Shown one piece after another: positions 1-11,367 of a stretch of DNA of 64,000 bases (positions are counted from its first letter, which is position 1; every line of letters starts with the position of its first letter). The notes under the pieces are model-generated. The model ran no database searches. It saw nothing but the letters and a program-made list of their open reading frames with translations, and was not told the origin of the DNA. The stretch is taken from the NCBI RefSeq assembly GCF_964275005.1, contig NC_092700.1, positions 17,765,649-17,829,648 on the forward strand, read 5' to 3'. This DNA is from Diadema setosum. Lineage: Eukaryota; Echinodermata; Echinoidea; Diadematoida; Diadematidae. A program made the translations under genes and the position numbers.

Positions 1-74
1 GTAAAATTCACGAGGAATTGCTTTTGTTATTGTTGTTGTTTTTAGATAAAAGGACATACACTGTATCATATGCT

Positions 75-169
75 TTGGATATTCCCTTCGCCGTCTAGAA
101 TAAAGACTAAGCACTGTGGACATCATAACCCTTGGATATTCCCTTCGCTGCCTTGAATAAAGACTAAGC
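75..169. repeat. Two-unit direct repeat, period 57
   Basis: A roughly 38-bp unit beginning ttggatattcccttcgc and ending aaagactaagc occurs at 75-112 and 132-169 with a few differences. The rest of 1-785 holds a trinucleotide repeat and no recognised gene. Confidence 0.7.
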
Positions 170-522
170 GCATCGCGTTTACAACAGAACACCTGTGAAC
201 ATACCATAGAGCTGCATTTTACAGCTCTATGGAACATACAGAAGACAGTGCTCTTCTTTGTATAGTGGTGAGTTTCGATTCAGAAGTATAGGGATATAAC
301 AACGAGACCAAATTGGTTAAAAATTCATTTATTATGACTAAGCTACTCATTTGGAAATGCTATCATAGCTTGATAAGCATATCTATGCCCGACAAACAAA
401 ATGACACCAAAAAGGTTTTGCCACCTCAGATGGTACCAATATCTGGCCTGGCCCATGGACTACAAAGGGTCCTGCACTGTACAGCAATACTCCAAGTAGG
501 AGTGATAATATTTTTATTATTG

Positions 523-524
523 TT

Positions 525-569
<45 letters not shown>

Positions 570-602
570 GTTATTATTATTATTATTATTATTATTATTG
601 AT
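523..602. repeat. (ATG)n then (TTA)n microsatellite
   Basis: About 15 ATG units run directly into about 10 TTA units; degenerate ATT/ATC triplets continue to about 700. The Asn/His-rich open frame across it is only translated repeat. Confidence 0.9.
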
Positions 603-785
603 AATAATAAGTATTGCTATTGTTATTATCATCATTATCAATATCATCAGAACTATTATTATTATGATAGTAGTAATTAATGATATTGATATAATAGTTG
701 TAATATTATTGATACTTCCATTATCATCAAAATATTTAAAAACAAATTATTGATGAATGTTATTACTTTCATTATCTCTTCTCAG

Positions 786-810
786 ATTTGGATCATACAG
801 CTGATGTGCA
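786..810 (+). CDS. ZBTB8OS: Archease exon a (LDHTADV)
   Basis: 25 nt between acceptor ctcag and donor gtgagt. It reads (x)at then LDHTADV and the first two bases of a Gln codon. It carries the conserved His/Thr/Asp motif near the metal site. The preceding exon must end with one base of a codon. Confidence 0.9.
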
Positions 811-3800
811 GTGAGTACTCAACCCATACGTAATTCTGATTTGATAGTTATTTAATGTGTTCAGTCCCAACTTTCAAAGTGTACCAGAGCAAACTAGAGT
901 GGTCTAAAAAGCAATCCAGAGCATACCTTGACTTGAGACTGAACTCTTCTAAAGGCAAGCCCTACATTAAAGCAAACCAAGTCAGGAAGCGTGCCACGGG
1001 TACTGTAGCTTCTCATGATGTGGTCCAGATCGTGCCAGGGCAAACTGTACAGTGTCGCAAAATGGGACTTACACTGTATCACACAACCAATGCCAGAATG
1101 AGCCATGGTGCATTGAATTTGTGTTCTATTTATATTGTATATGCCAGTAAAGGTTGATCCTAAATTTGAAGGATAAACACCAATATTTATTAAAAAAAGG
1201 TTGTAAGTTTGGTGTGTGAATTAATCTCATCTAAATAAAAAACTGTATGTATACTGTAAACGCACAAATTTTCGCAGTGCATTAATTTTCATGCATTTCG
1301 CGCTTCTTTTGCCTAGCCCGAATTCTTTAAAACCCCTGAAAATATCTCACAATTTTCTCTGCACATTTCGCATGAGTTGACGATCGTGTAGCATGAATTC
1401 AAACCCATGCATATGTTTTTGAGCTGCTCAGTGCAAAAAATTAATCTCACAAAAATACTGTATTGACGCTTACAGTAATCACTTGAAAAAAAAAGTACAC
1501 TTGAACAAGTAATGTAATTTGTGATCCAATGTTGAATCTGACCTAATAAATCATGGGTAAACAGAGATTCTTTTTTATGTAATGTAGGTGCATTAAGAGC
1601 ACAATGCAGTAACTACATGTAATGATTTTCTTTCAGTAGAATTAAACAAATTAAAAAATCTTGAAACAAATGAATGCCACAAAGTATACATGTAAATGCA
1701 GTAATATTTCTCTATTTGATACATATTTTAGATTTATAAATGTCTACAAAAGTGCTTCCATTTGCAAACAGTATGACACTGGAAATCCCCTTCCTGCATA
1801 CTTCAGAAAATGTGGCACACTCCCTGACCTGTGTTAGACTGTGCTGCTATGGTACAATCCTAGATCACTCTGGTTTACTCTGGCTTGGTATGCTCCAGCA
1901 CAGTTTGCTTCATTTGGGACTGAAGTGACTGAGTGTACCCTAAATAGTCACTGGATACAAATTAAAACTTGTTACAGCGCACTCCCATTATAGCAAACAC
2001 GGTTATAACAAAATTCCGGTTACAACGAAGTAAAATTTCAGGCTGCAACATTATCCGCTCTATGTTTTTTTTTATTGTGTATTTGTTCGGTTATAACCAA
2101 ATTTTGATATAACGAAAGAAAACTGCCGGTCCTGAGAACTTGATTATAACTGGAGTCCACTGTATACCTCGTAGTGTAACTGCCATGTTCTCTGCCAGAT
2201 AACCTTATCAGATTTCATTTTGAAGAAGAAGAAGAAAAAAAAAACAGTATCAAGAGTTTAGAAGTGGTACCTGCACATCCTCTTCTTACAAAGAGTTTAC
2301 AACTTGTATGCCAGGTTTACAGTCAGCTAGCATTGCTACTTTTACAAGTTTGATCAAGAAATATTTGTAATGCATCATTTTGTTGTTTTGTTTTGTTTTC
2401 TTTTTGTTTTTGTTTTAAAATAAATATGATGGATAACATAATGTCTTAAGAGTCATTAGATGTCTCATACAGTCTCTAAGCTGTCTTTGGCAGAGTCATA
2501 GGAAGGAATCATTGAAAGAAACCCAATTCAAGAGATTAGATGAAAATGTGTGGGCTGTGTTATCTGTTCGGGAAAGTGAATGTAATGGATACAAGTCAGC
2601 ATTACAGTATGTCAGTACATTGTGAGTGGCTTTGTTCTAAATGCATTCAGTTTACTAGTAAACCTTTTTTTTTAACATGTCATATGAATGTTTTGTTGTT
2701 GTCTTTCAGATTACATTCCTGTATCCTTTTGAATTGCTGAGAGAAATTGAAACAAAGAGAGCTGAGCACTACATAAATGACAAAACTTTGAGCAGCAATG
2801 TAATTGTGCTGTCTTTAGTCAGATGCTGTCAAGCTGTGGATGTAATTTATTACATGTATTTCATGTTGTCTTTTTTTTTTTTTTTTTTTTTTTACTTTGT
2901 CAGTTTCTTCAGCAATATCTACTATGTCCAGAGAGGGGAAGGTTTCTCTCATAAAGTTCTCCCAGATCCCATCTATAATTCTGAGATGAATGAACTTCAA
3001 TTTCAAATCTTTCGAGTAGTTGTATACAGGTATGAAAGGTATTGTGCCTTTCTGGCAGCAAATTCTTCAAATATATGTACAATGTGTATAATTATATGGC
3101 ATGAATTTAGAGTTCAGTGATAAGTTATTTGAAATCTGAAATATCAACAATTTCTCTTCCAAGTCAACCACCAGTACTGTCTTGTTAGAAATCCTTAACG
3201 CCTTATTTCACAGGGGGATCGTCGTTAAAAGAGTCATTTGAAGCAGTAAGTATAAATGTCCATCTTTTCTGCGTTTCTAAATAACTTTGTAAATTGCCTC
3301 AGGAACGTGCTGTATAATACGTACAATGTATATCCTCCACTGTCAAAAGAAGTGTGTACATAATTCTTTAATCTACCTTATTCTCCCTTTCTTCCCAAAA
3401 TATCCCTCATCAGTTGTTCAAGAGCATGCCCTCAAAGGAAATCATGTAAAGCTGCACCTTTGATTATATTCATGATGTCTCTCTAGGCCATGTTGAGATG
3501 AACTTTTATGTTATTGCCCATCTATGGAATTTGAGATGAAAAGTTTGAAAATCATACAGTGGTATAAATGATCATCAATGCTTTTTACACCTGAGTTGAC
3601 TGAGACTCTAGTGCCTCAGGGTTCTGTATCACGCTCACACGCAGGCCTGATTTATTAAAGACAAATCAGGATGAGCCAGGATATTTAGAATGCACCAAAC
3701 CAGAAGATCTACATGCTATAAAGCTCCTTACACCCCCCCCCCCACGAAAACAAAAGATTATGGCTAGCTGCTCTCAGATCTTGAAATCGTTAGCATGTAT

Positions 3801-5582
3801 TCAAGTTGCATGTGTAATGGTGTGATAACCTATTAACTAGTTTCTCCTTGACCTGCACTCGCATCTTCATTACCCTTCTTCTTATCATGACTGATGGCAT
3901 AATCACTGACATCTGTAAAACATTATATTTTCGCGGTATGAAATTTTTGCGAATGGGAGCCAACGACCTTATTCGCAGCATGAATTTTTTGTGAGTTGCC
4001 TCTGACACTCAATGAATATAGCGTATAAGACAAGATCTTTATCGTGCATTTTAATTTCGCGAAACGCGGCTTGCGAAATTCGCGAAATTAAAATGCACTC
4101 AAACATTCCTCGTTTTGCAATAGTTATCATGTCATCTACATATACATAGAAATGCAAAATCTCTGTACTTGTCAGCATTTGTCTACCTTGTTACATTCAA
4201 GGTGCGTGACTCACTGTATGTATGAGATCAAAAAGTAACTGTGATTGTAAGTGCATTTTTATAGCATAAAGACGTCAGTGCTGATTCTGTCTGCCTTGCT
4301 CATGATATTCTGTTAGACACATACACACCCACTCACACAAGTTGGTAAACTTGTCATTGTCTGTTAGCGAAGCTTTTCATCTGGCGGGGACCAGCCTGAA
4401 TAGGCAACCCTACCTGTACCTGGTTTTCGTCCCCCACCCCTCCCCCACCCCTACCTTCTCTTTGTTTGCTGTCGGACCCCAATCCCATCAATGATAGCAG
4501 ACACAGCTCTATTGACAGTTTAGGCTACAAAAGCGCTTTGTTTGGATGGTGGGGAGAGTTCTTTTGAAAAAAAAAAAATCTTGTTTATATTTCTCCTATT
4601 CTTTGCATGTTGTTTTACCCCCCCCCCCCCCTTTTTTTTTTAAAGGAGGAGGAGGAGGTTGAGTTATGCATGGAAAAGACAGACACCCTTTGCTGTATAT
4701 CTGCATCATCATACAGCCCTCTTCTGATAGATAAGCTAAAAAACAACAACAAAACACCAATGACAACTTTTATATCAATCCAGCAGCGTTTCCGAAAAGT
4801 TTTCCATAGGGAATATTTGCCACAGAAATTACAATTTCATCCTCATCAAATTGGCAATACTGCATTTTACCATTTAGCAGATATTGGGGAAAGTAAAAAA
4901 TGGAACTGCTTGAATTCATTACATCTTTGTTTACAAGATCAGCAAATTATTCAAAATTTGCTAATTTGAGAGAGAACTATCAATTTTGATGTTCTAAAAT
5001 GTAGGCCTACTACCAATTTAAGGATCAGATATTAATTCAGCAATCTAGAGGTTTTTGATAATCTTGCATGTTAAATAAGCATTGGTAAATGACCAAAATT
5101 GGGCGGAAATGAAAGGAAACTTTATATTCTGCCATAGATATTAAAATTCCTAGAAACAATACGATAGTAGAAATTCTATATTAAAAGGGTACAGCTTTAA
5201 ACCACAGGAATGAATTGATTGATTGTGTATTTGACTGAAAAAACCCCCAAAACACTTGCTTGAGCACCACTGCACCATGAAAACTTCTTACAGTGGATGC
5301 TCACAAGAAATAAGCAGGTTGTCCAGACTTAGCAGGTGGCCACTCTGTACAGGCTGTTAAGATACAGTCTGCAGGGTTCCATACCAACTACCTAGTGATC
5401 ACCACATTTGCCCTTTTCTTCTTCCAACATGTGTTCACTGAACAGATTTTAACAGAAAGTACCATGGTGGTACATGCAGTTGGTTATGAGTCAATTCACT
5501 CAGCATGCTATAAATAGAATCTCCTTCATGATCTCACAGTCTGGGCATGCTCGGGTCTTGCAACGTTTCATTGCGTACCTGT

Positions 5583-5617
<35 letters not shown>

Positions 5618-6901
5618 TGCAAATTCAGGGTTTGTTTCTTTTGTTGTTGTCCTGTTGTGTTTCATGGGGATTGCAATGCCCATTCATTCTAACCCTTTTA
5701 TAACCACAATCTTAAAGTGTCTTTTGCATTTGCATTGAATGCAGTAAAGTTGCCAGTGGTACTGAAGTGGTAGAACAGCACTGTATTAGTATGTAGAAAG
5801 ATATCATGTCAAAGCAAAAAGAAATGAAATATGAAACAAGTATCTTCATATTTGAAGGGGTCGGTGCAATATAGTGCTAACCCACACAATAGTCATTTTG
5901 AGATAATCGCTGTTGAATGTTTGGAAAATCCATACATCGTACATTGATAAAACATGAATGCATGCATTTTTTACCATCTTATTGGTTGAATTCAAATATG
6001 ATATTTTCACAGAGGTTAGAGTAAAGGATAAGGATTATGAAAATGCATGTAACTCAATTTTGACAAAAGTGTGGGTTAGCACTATATTGCACCAACCCCT
6101 TCTTTTGTCCACATGTGCATGTATCTCCATTATAATTCCATCTGTGTGATGGATTTCAATTGAAGCTGCTACTTGTTTTTCTTGTTTTGTTTTTTTCAGT
6201 GCTCATGTTACGGTTTGAATCATCAACGGCATATAGTATATTCTCCATGCTCATACCATACCATCTATTATGATCAAATCGCTCATGCTCACATGCACAT
6301 TAATGCACCCATCCTCTGCTGCCCTGCCTGCTGTGCTAAAATATGTGTGATACAACTCTTGAACAAACATTTGCCCCTCTTTGACAGTACACTATGTATA
6401 TCCTGCTGGTGGGCACAGGATAATCCTCAGATGATCATGACCAAAATTCAGTTGACACTACCGCACCCTGATGTACATTTGGCTTTAAGGCATTCTTCTA
6501 TTCAAGTCTCATTTTTCTCATTCTGTGTAAACACCCTTATTTGATGATGTCTCAAAGGGAACTCCAACGAATAAAGGGGGAGAGTCATTTGAAACTCATT
6601 CTCTGGTGTGGCCAATTTGATGCTTTCGCAGACTTGTCAAACATTCCCATCATACTGAAAGCAAAGACTCTATTAAGGGGGTGGGGGAATAGAGTGAATT
6701 TGAGGTAGGTTACAACTTTGTTGTTTGCTTCAATCAGTTTCTTTCAAGGGACAAGTCACAAGGTTAATTTCAGGGCATTAGTTTAGATGTTGAAGTATGA
6801 AAATCAGTAAGATAGGTTATTCCAAATTAACTGAGCCTTATACAGACAATGTGTATTTCAAAACAGAATCATTGTGAAGATACCACAAATCAGTCAATCA
6901 G

Positions 6902-6956
<55 letters not shown>

Positions 6957-9900
6957 ATGTGAATGAATGAATGAATAAATGAATAAATGCTTTAATAAAC
7001 AAATAAATAAAGAGATAAATAAACACAAACAAACAAAGGAATAAATGAATAGATAACTGAATGCATAAAGAAATTAAAGGCACAATTGCAAAATCTTTCA
7101 ACATATGTATTGTTTCCTTGTTTCCTTCTCTCCAAAGGTGGTGCTTGCCATGTTTGACTACATGACAGATATCAAGTATGTAGAGAAAACCATCACAAAA
7201 GAGGTTACAGCTGAAGGTATGTCAATTATGTGTATATTGGGTACACCGTATATTTCATGACGTTTCTTCTCTCTTTTTTTTTTTCCAAATTTTGCTAGTG
7301 AAGTAATATTCTCAAGATCGATAACATATGAAAATGTTATCATCTGTATCACAAATATAGTGCATGATTAATTTTGAAGTTTTGTTTATGGTGCTATTAT
7401 GGCCACCACGGACAGGTGGGTTGCTAAGGCGAGTTTGATTGTATTTGGTATGCTTTATCAATATAAGGAAGGAAGTTGAACATATTCAATTATGGACCCT
7501 TATCAGACATCTGAGCTATGGTTCTACGAAATTGTGTGTGCTTATTATACATAATGTATAGATGATTCTCTATATCCTTGTTTTATTGATCTTTTTCTTT
7601 TTCCAAATCACAGGTGATGACCTCAAGTCGCTTCTGTATCACTTCTTAGATGAGTGGCTCTTTGTCTTTTCTACCGACCCTTTCTTCATCCCGAGGGTGA
7701 GATTGATCGTTATGGTGATGATAGAAAGCACAGGCCCAATTCTCTGATTTGTGCTGTATTGTTACATTTCTCTGTGTATCAGGTGGTTATACAGGGGACA
7801 CAGTATAATATACTGTGTCCCCTGTATAACCACCTGATATATATACCTGGTAATATTATTACCCCATTAAATTTCCAGAAGACAACATTTGCTCCTGCGA
7901 CAATTGCTCCAGATTTATTTTCTCCAAGGACTTTGCAGGGTTGTGATAGGGTTTTGGGTTTAGTCTGTTGTGAGGATTAGGAGAAGGGTTAGAGTTATGT
8001 TTGTGGGTAGGTTTTATGTTTTGGCTTAGCATGCAGATGTTTCATGGGAGCAATTGTTGCAGGAGCACATGTCGTGGTACCAGATTTCCATTCAAGCAGA
8101 AGCTTTTCTGTGGAGTTTTTTGGCTCAGTGGTTAACATCACTGACAGTCAGTCTTGAGGTCGGTGCTTCAAGTCCCTTAGTGGCAGCAGTTGTACCCTGA
8201 GGTTGGGCACAACTGCCTCGAGTGTCTTTGTTGCCTCATCCTTGGGAGGGGCCTGAAAGTTAGTCCTGTGCTTTGCTTACCCAACAGGGTTCATTTCTTC
8301 CTAAGAAGTCATATGAAATTAATCGTCATTCAGTTCAGTGCTTCAATTAGATATTCATAGATTTTAATTGGTTGATGTAGCGCAAAAACTAAAGACAGAG
8401 TAAAAAATCCTTCAGAAACAGAGCATCAAAAATGCTTACCATACTTCAAGTAATCACAAACTACAGATGTGTGTGATATGTGGGTTAATTGTTCTGAAAA
8501 AGCACACATGCAATGTATTTGTTTGATCACAGTCGTGAAATGCGTATATACTGCGTGACATACCTACTGTAAAATAAGTTTGACTTTGACTGTCTCATAT
8601 GGAAATGAGGGTGACGTATCTACTGGTCAAATGCCTTTGTCACAATGTTAGATAAACACAACGCAAAATTTCGGTTGTCATAGTTCACTGTGTGCTTATG
8701 TTTTGTTTTGTTGATTTTTAGATGAAAATTAGAACCCCCACAGATGAAAATGACCTGCATTCATTTGTAATAAATGTTAGCAGTCAAATCACAAATCCAA
8801 CAGTGGTTGCTGATGTTGTGTAAACATTTTAAAGTTTTTTTTTATGTGTATGTAGTGGGTTTTTTTTTTTTTTTTTTTTTTTAAAGATCTTAATATCTGG
8901 CTTACATTGAGTCTTGTCCATTAGCATGATGAAGTTCTAGTAACATGTCTAAAAAGATTTTAGCTCTTGGAGAGTAAACGCAAACCAGGGCTGTCATGTG
9001 ACAATGCGTTTCCCATTCTGTCTGCTCATACAGGAAGTCACCATCGATGAGTTCGATGAGAAAAACTTTACCATCAAGTCCACAGGGTAAGTGCAGATTT
9101 TCTATGCAAATATATTGTTGTGCGCATGGCAGAATGTCGTCAACGTGCTTCCCTGCACATGGCAGAATGTTATTAACCCTATGCACACTCTTACAGCCTA
9201 GCAACAATCTGCCATGCACTGGAAAGCGTGTTAATGACAATCTGCCATGCAAACAACGATATGTTTTTACCCATTTATTTACTCATTCCTACAGCATTAT
9301 GTGCTCGGTTGATACCTTCTGATGGCAGTTGCAAATCACCTGAAGTGGTTAGCATCGTACACCCATTTTCTTGAGTGTGCATTTAAAGTGCTTTGCCTAG
9401 GGGAGGGCTTGGAACACCTACAACATAGTGCCACTTCAGATTTTAATGGTGCAATACGAAAAAATGTATAGTTTAAAGTATAGATTACCTTTAAAAAAAT
9501 TGTCTAAGCATTTTCATTTGACAATGGTGTTTTTAGCAGAAGTTCAGGCACTACAGGTAGATATGTTGAAGCTGAATTGCCAATATTGCTCTACACACCA
9601 TGAGGCAAATTTCATTTTTAAAATAAATGTTTCATTTTTGTACTTTACAGGACTGGTGAATATTTTGATATCGTCAAGCACCCACAGGTAAGTGATTTTG
9701 ACTTCTTTTTCCTGTAGATACTACAAGCATATTCAATGTTTCCTTCATTCTAGTTGTCTTGAACCAACTTGTAGTGTGTTTTTCCATATGTACCGTCTAC
9801 AGTAGTATAAGCCCTGTGTGATGCCGAGGCTTGTCGAACTGCCTGACAATGTTTTGACAAAATAAAGTGCACTCGCAGAAGTAGATAGAGTCAGAAGAAA

Positions 9901-11367
9901 TATGTATATGGTCCCTCCCCTACACCCCTTCCCCACCCCCTCTCCCACTCCCTCCCCTACTCTCCACCCCCCCCCCCCAACATACTTTTTTGAATGGTTA
10001 TTAAAAACAAGCCCCCCCCCCCCCCAAAAAAAAAAAAAAGAAATAACAATAAGGCATCCCCCCCAAAAAAAAAGAAAAAAAAAAAGAAGAGAGAATTACA
10101 ACAAAATCCCACGACTGCTGAGGGGCCTTCCTGGGCATCTTTCCTGTTGAAGTGGGGGAGTTGGGGGGTTAGGTATGAGTGATCGACCCTTGACCTGCCA
10201 TCTGCCAGCCCTCAATAAGTGACAAAGGAATTTCCCATGAATTTCATAACAAAGTTCAGTGGATTCTTAAAAACATAAATTAGAACTGAACAAGGAAACC
10301 AACAGCATACTGCATACCATGATATTTAAAGTGTTCTTAGCTTTAACCCTAACTAGGCCGGGGGGGGGGGGCCTCCGAGGCCCCCCCCTCGACGTTTCGC
10401 GCAATGTATCGCTATCGCGAAAAGCTATCGCCGCGACGTTTCATGACTTTTTTCTTTCGAGTCTCCCGCATCTTTTGACACCAAATTTGTGACGCCCGGG
10501 CGCGCGGTTCCGAAGTTGCGCATAAATATGCACGTGCATGTCAGACCAAAAATTGCTCAAAAACGTGAATTCGTGTACAATTTCAATGCAAACTGTGTTT
10601 ACAGGCAAATTTCATAAAAGCATGATTATTTTGGGGTTTTAGCGATTAAAATCAATCAATAACATATTTTCTTGTTCGGAACATTGTCGCGGACAAATTT
10701 CATCGAAAAAACAATGAAAAAGATAAAGTCGAAAAAACAAAAAAATACATAAGAAATTCAAAAAACAATAAAATACTTAGGAAATTTTTTCTGATTACGC
10801 AATTTTTTTCTCTTGCATTTGCTAAGGACACTAAAAAGAATATTTACACAAAAGATGTGCCTGTTTTGAGCTTTATTTAGTGATTTATACCAAATTGTCT
10901 GATTTCTTGCATCATTATGCATAAATTAGCATAATTTAGTGTAAATGATAATTTTTGAAAAAATGAACTTCATGGTACTTTAGATTACATCATAGGCAAT
11001 GTGTGTGCCAATTTTCGTCGCGATCGCGCGGTCGACGGCCGAGATCTAGAGGGGGGGCCTGGGAGGCCCCCCCCCCCGGCTCTATCATCTACCTAAATAG
11101 CCCGGCCTAGTTAGGGTTAAGATCATCTTAAATCCTCGGGTAAACCTGACATCACAAGATGCAAGAACTTGTTTCTGTTGATTGTGTTAATGTTACCATG
11201 AACATTTATTCAGTGTTAATTATTGGGGATTAATATTGATGAGTGCTTATTTGGATATCTGGTCTTCATTTTATCTCCAGGGCACTGAAGTCAAAGCCAT
11301 CACCTACTCCAACATGCAGATTCATGAGAGCGGACAGCATGATGTGTATGTCATCATTGACATTTGA
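786..11367 (+). CDS. ZBTB8OS: Archease, 5'-partial, 8 exons in window
   Basis: Archease activates the RNA 3'-phosphate ligase RTCB (tRNA and XBP1 mRNA ligation) with the DDX1 complex. Exons 786-810, 2710-2720, 3214-3245, 7138-7216, 7614-7696, 9034-9086, 9651-9687 and 11281-11367 join in phase into 134 residues plus TGA. Family hallmarks in order: LDHTADVQLHSWG at the start, MFDYMTD, GDDLKSLLYHFLDEWLF, FFIPR, KHPQGTEVKAITYSNMQ, and the C-terminal VIIDI whose Asp is a conserved metal ligand. The human protein is about 167 residues, so roughly 33 N-terminal residues are missing; the first visible exon begins with two bases of a split codon, and no upstream exon was recognised in 1-785. All introns have GT..AG ends. 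Identity is near certain; the exact 5' end is unknown. Confidence 0.95.
1252..1477. mobile_element. Short MITE, TIR TACTGTAA(A/G)CG
   Basis: Starts TACTGTAAACGC and ends GACGCTTACAGTA, giving an imperfect 13-bp terminal inverted repeat; 226 bp, non-coding, inside the first archease intron. TA at both ends suggests a Tc1/mariner-type target, by inference. Confidence 0.5.
1973..2163. mobile_element. Tigger/pogo-like MITE, copy 1
   Basis: Starts acagcgcactcccattatag and ends with the near inverse tataactggagtccactgta. It holds internal GGTTATAAC and ATATAACGAAAG motifs. Related copies lie at 16870-17034 and 46285-46475. The CAGTG..CCCGTTATAACGAAC end resembles pogo/Tigger termini. About 190 bp, no coding capacity. 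Confidence 0.65.
2710..2720 (+). CDS. ZBTB8OS: Archease 11-nt microexon (LHS)
   Basis: Sequence attacattcct between acceptor tctttcag and donor gtatcc. It supplies the last base of Gln, codons for Leu-His-Ser and the first base of Trp, exactly filling the DVQLHSWG block known from archease. Without it the flanking exons do not join in frame. No other reading of the gap gives these residues. Confidence 0.85.
2869..2894. repeat. Poly(T) tract in archease intron
   Basis: Uninterrupted run of T in the short intron after the microexon. Nothing else was recognised in 2721-3213. Confidence 0.85.
3214..3245 (+). CDS. ZBTB8OS: Archease exon c (WGSSLKESFEA)
   Basis: 32 nt, acceptor tttcacag, donor gtaagt. 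Two bases complete Trp from the microexon, then GSSLKESFEA, matching the family block WGDTLEEAFEQ. Ends on a complete codon. Confidence 0.9.
3913..4110. mobile_element. MITE-like repeat with inverted GCGAAATT core
   Basis: Begins ctgtaaaacattatatt, contains two reworded gcatgaattttttgtga units and a palindromic segment around gcgaaattcgcgaaatta. Sequence order matches the copy at 48807-48992 and the fuller copy at 21436-21651. Within the 3.9-kb archease intron 3246-7137, which otherwise holds simple repeats, poly(C)/poly(T) runs and one more MITE. Confidence 0.5.
5855..6101. mobile_element. 247-bp MITE, TIR AAGGGGTYGGTGCAATATAG
   Basis: Left end aaggggtcggtgcaatatag, then tgctaaccc; right end is the inverse (gggttagcactatattgcac, then caacccctt). 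TIRs are about 32 bp with one mismatch; the interior is AT-rich and non-coding. No clear target duplication. Confidence 0.7.
6893..6957. repeat. (TCAA)n microsatellite
   Basis: About 16 tetranucleotide units, followed to about 7070 by degenerate GAAT/AAAT/AAAC-type repeats in the same archease intron. Confidence 0.9.
7138..7216 (+). CDS. ZBTB8OS: Archease exon d
   Basis: 79 nt, acceptor ctccaaag, donor gtatgt. Reads VVLAMFDYMTDIKYVEKTIT and on to TAE plus one base of Gly. Aligns with CAMAMFGYMTD of the human protein. Confidence 0.93.
7614..7696 (+). CDS. ZBTB8OS: Archease exon e (core helix)
   Basis: 83 nt, acceptor aatcacag, donor gtgaga. Reads GDDLKSLLYHFLDEWLFVFS then TDPFFIPR. This is the best conserved block of the family. 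Confidence 0.95.
7777..7839. repeat. Perfect 63-bp palindrome
   Basis: 31-bp arms around a single central A at 7808. The left arm begins tatcaggtggttatacaggg, and the right arm is its exact reverse complement. Transcribed with archease pre-mRNA it would fold into an uninterrupted hairpin. It lies in the 1.3-kb intron 7697-9033. Confidence 0.9.
8115..8245 (+). mobile_element. tRNA-derived SINE fragment
   Basis: An A-box-like segment TGGCTCAGTGGTTAACATC is followed about 35 bp later by a B-box-like GTGCTTCAAGTCC, the spacing of a tRNA-derived Pol III promoter. The non-tRNA body continues through a GC-richer segment to about 8290. No intact tRNA fold is claimed. It sits in an archease intron in the sense orientation. 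Confidence 0.6.
9034..9086 (+). CDS. ZBTB8OS: Archease exon f
   Basis: 53 nt, acceptor catacag, donor gtaagt. Reads EVTIDEFDEKNFTIKST plus two bases of Gly, matching the beta-strand segment that follows FFIPR in archeases. Confidence 0.9.
9116..9257. repeat. Imperfect inverted repeat, 56-bp arms
   Basis: 9116-9171 and 9202-9257 are near inverse copies. Each arm contains two occurrences of catggcagaatgt (or its complement), so the motif occurs four times. The rest of intron 9087-9650 shows nothing recognisable. Confidence 0.7.
9651..9687 (+). CDS. ZBTB8OS: Archease exon g (KHPQ)
   Basis: 37 nt, acceptor tactttacag, donor gtaagt. Completes Gly, then TGEYFDIVKHPQ. The KHPQ end is strictly conserved and continues into GTEVKAITY in the last exon. 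Confidence 0.93.
9915..10095. repeat. Low-complexity C/A-rich tract
   Basis: Successive C-rich, poly(C) and A/G-rich runs inside the archease intron 9688-11280. The Pro/Lys-rich open frames across it are artefacts of composition. Confidence 0.85.
10343..11120 (+). mobile_element. TTAA-flanked piggyBac-like element, copy A
   Basis: 778 bp including a TTAA duplication at both ends. Termini are TTAACCCTAACTAGGCC and GGCCTAGTTAGGGTTAA, an exact inverse, as in piggyBac-type elements (TTAA target, CCC/GGG ends). Just inside lie long G and C runs that can pair. The interior is AT-rich, without a transposase. A second copy lies inverted at 58077-58822. Confidence 0.8.
11281..11367 (+). CDS. ZBTB8OS: Archease terminal exon
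   Basis: Acceptor atctccag. Reads GTEVKAITYSNMQIHESGQH then DVYVIIDI and TGA. The C-terminal VIIDI is the family signature end. Confidence 0.96.
   Translation, partial: GTEVKAITYSNMQIHESGQHDVYVIIDI

Noticed and set aside
426-647. Poly-Asn/poly-His open frame
   Set aside because: Translation of the (ATG)n/(TTA)n repeat.
9902-10182. Pro/Lys-rich open frames
   Set aside because: Composition artefact of C and A runs.
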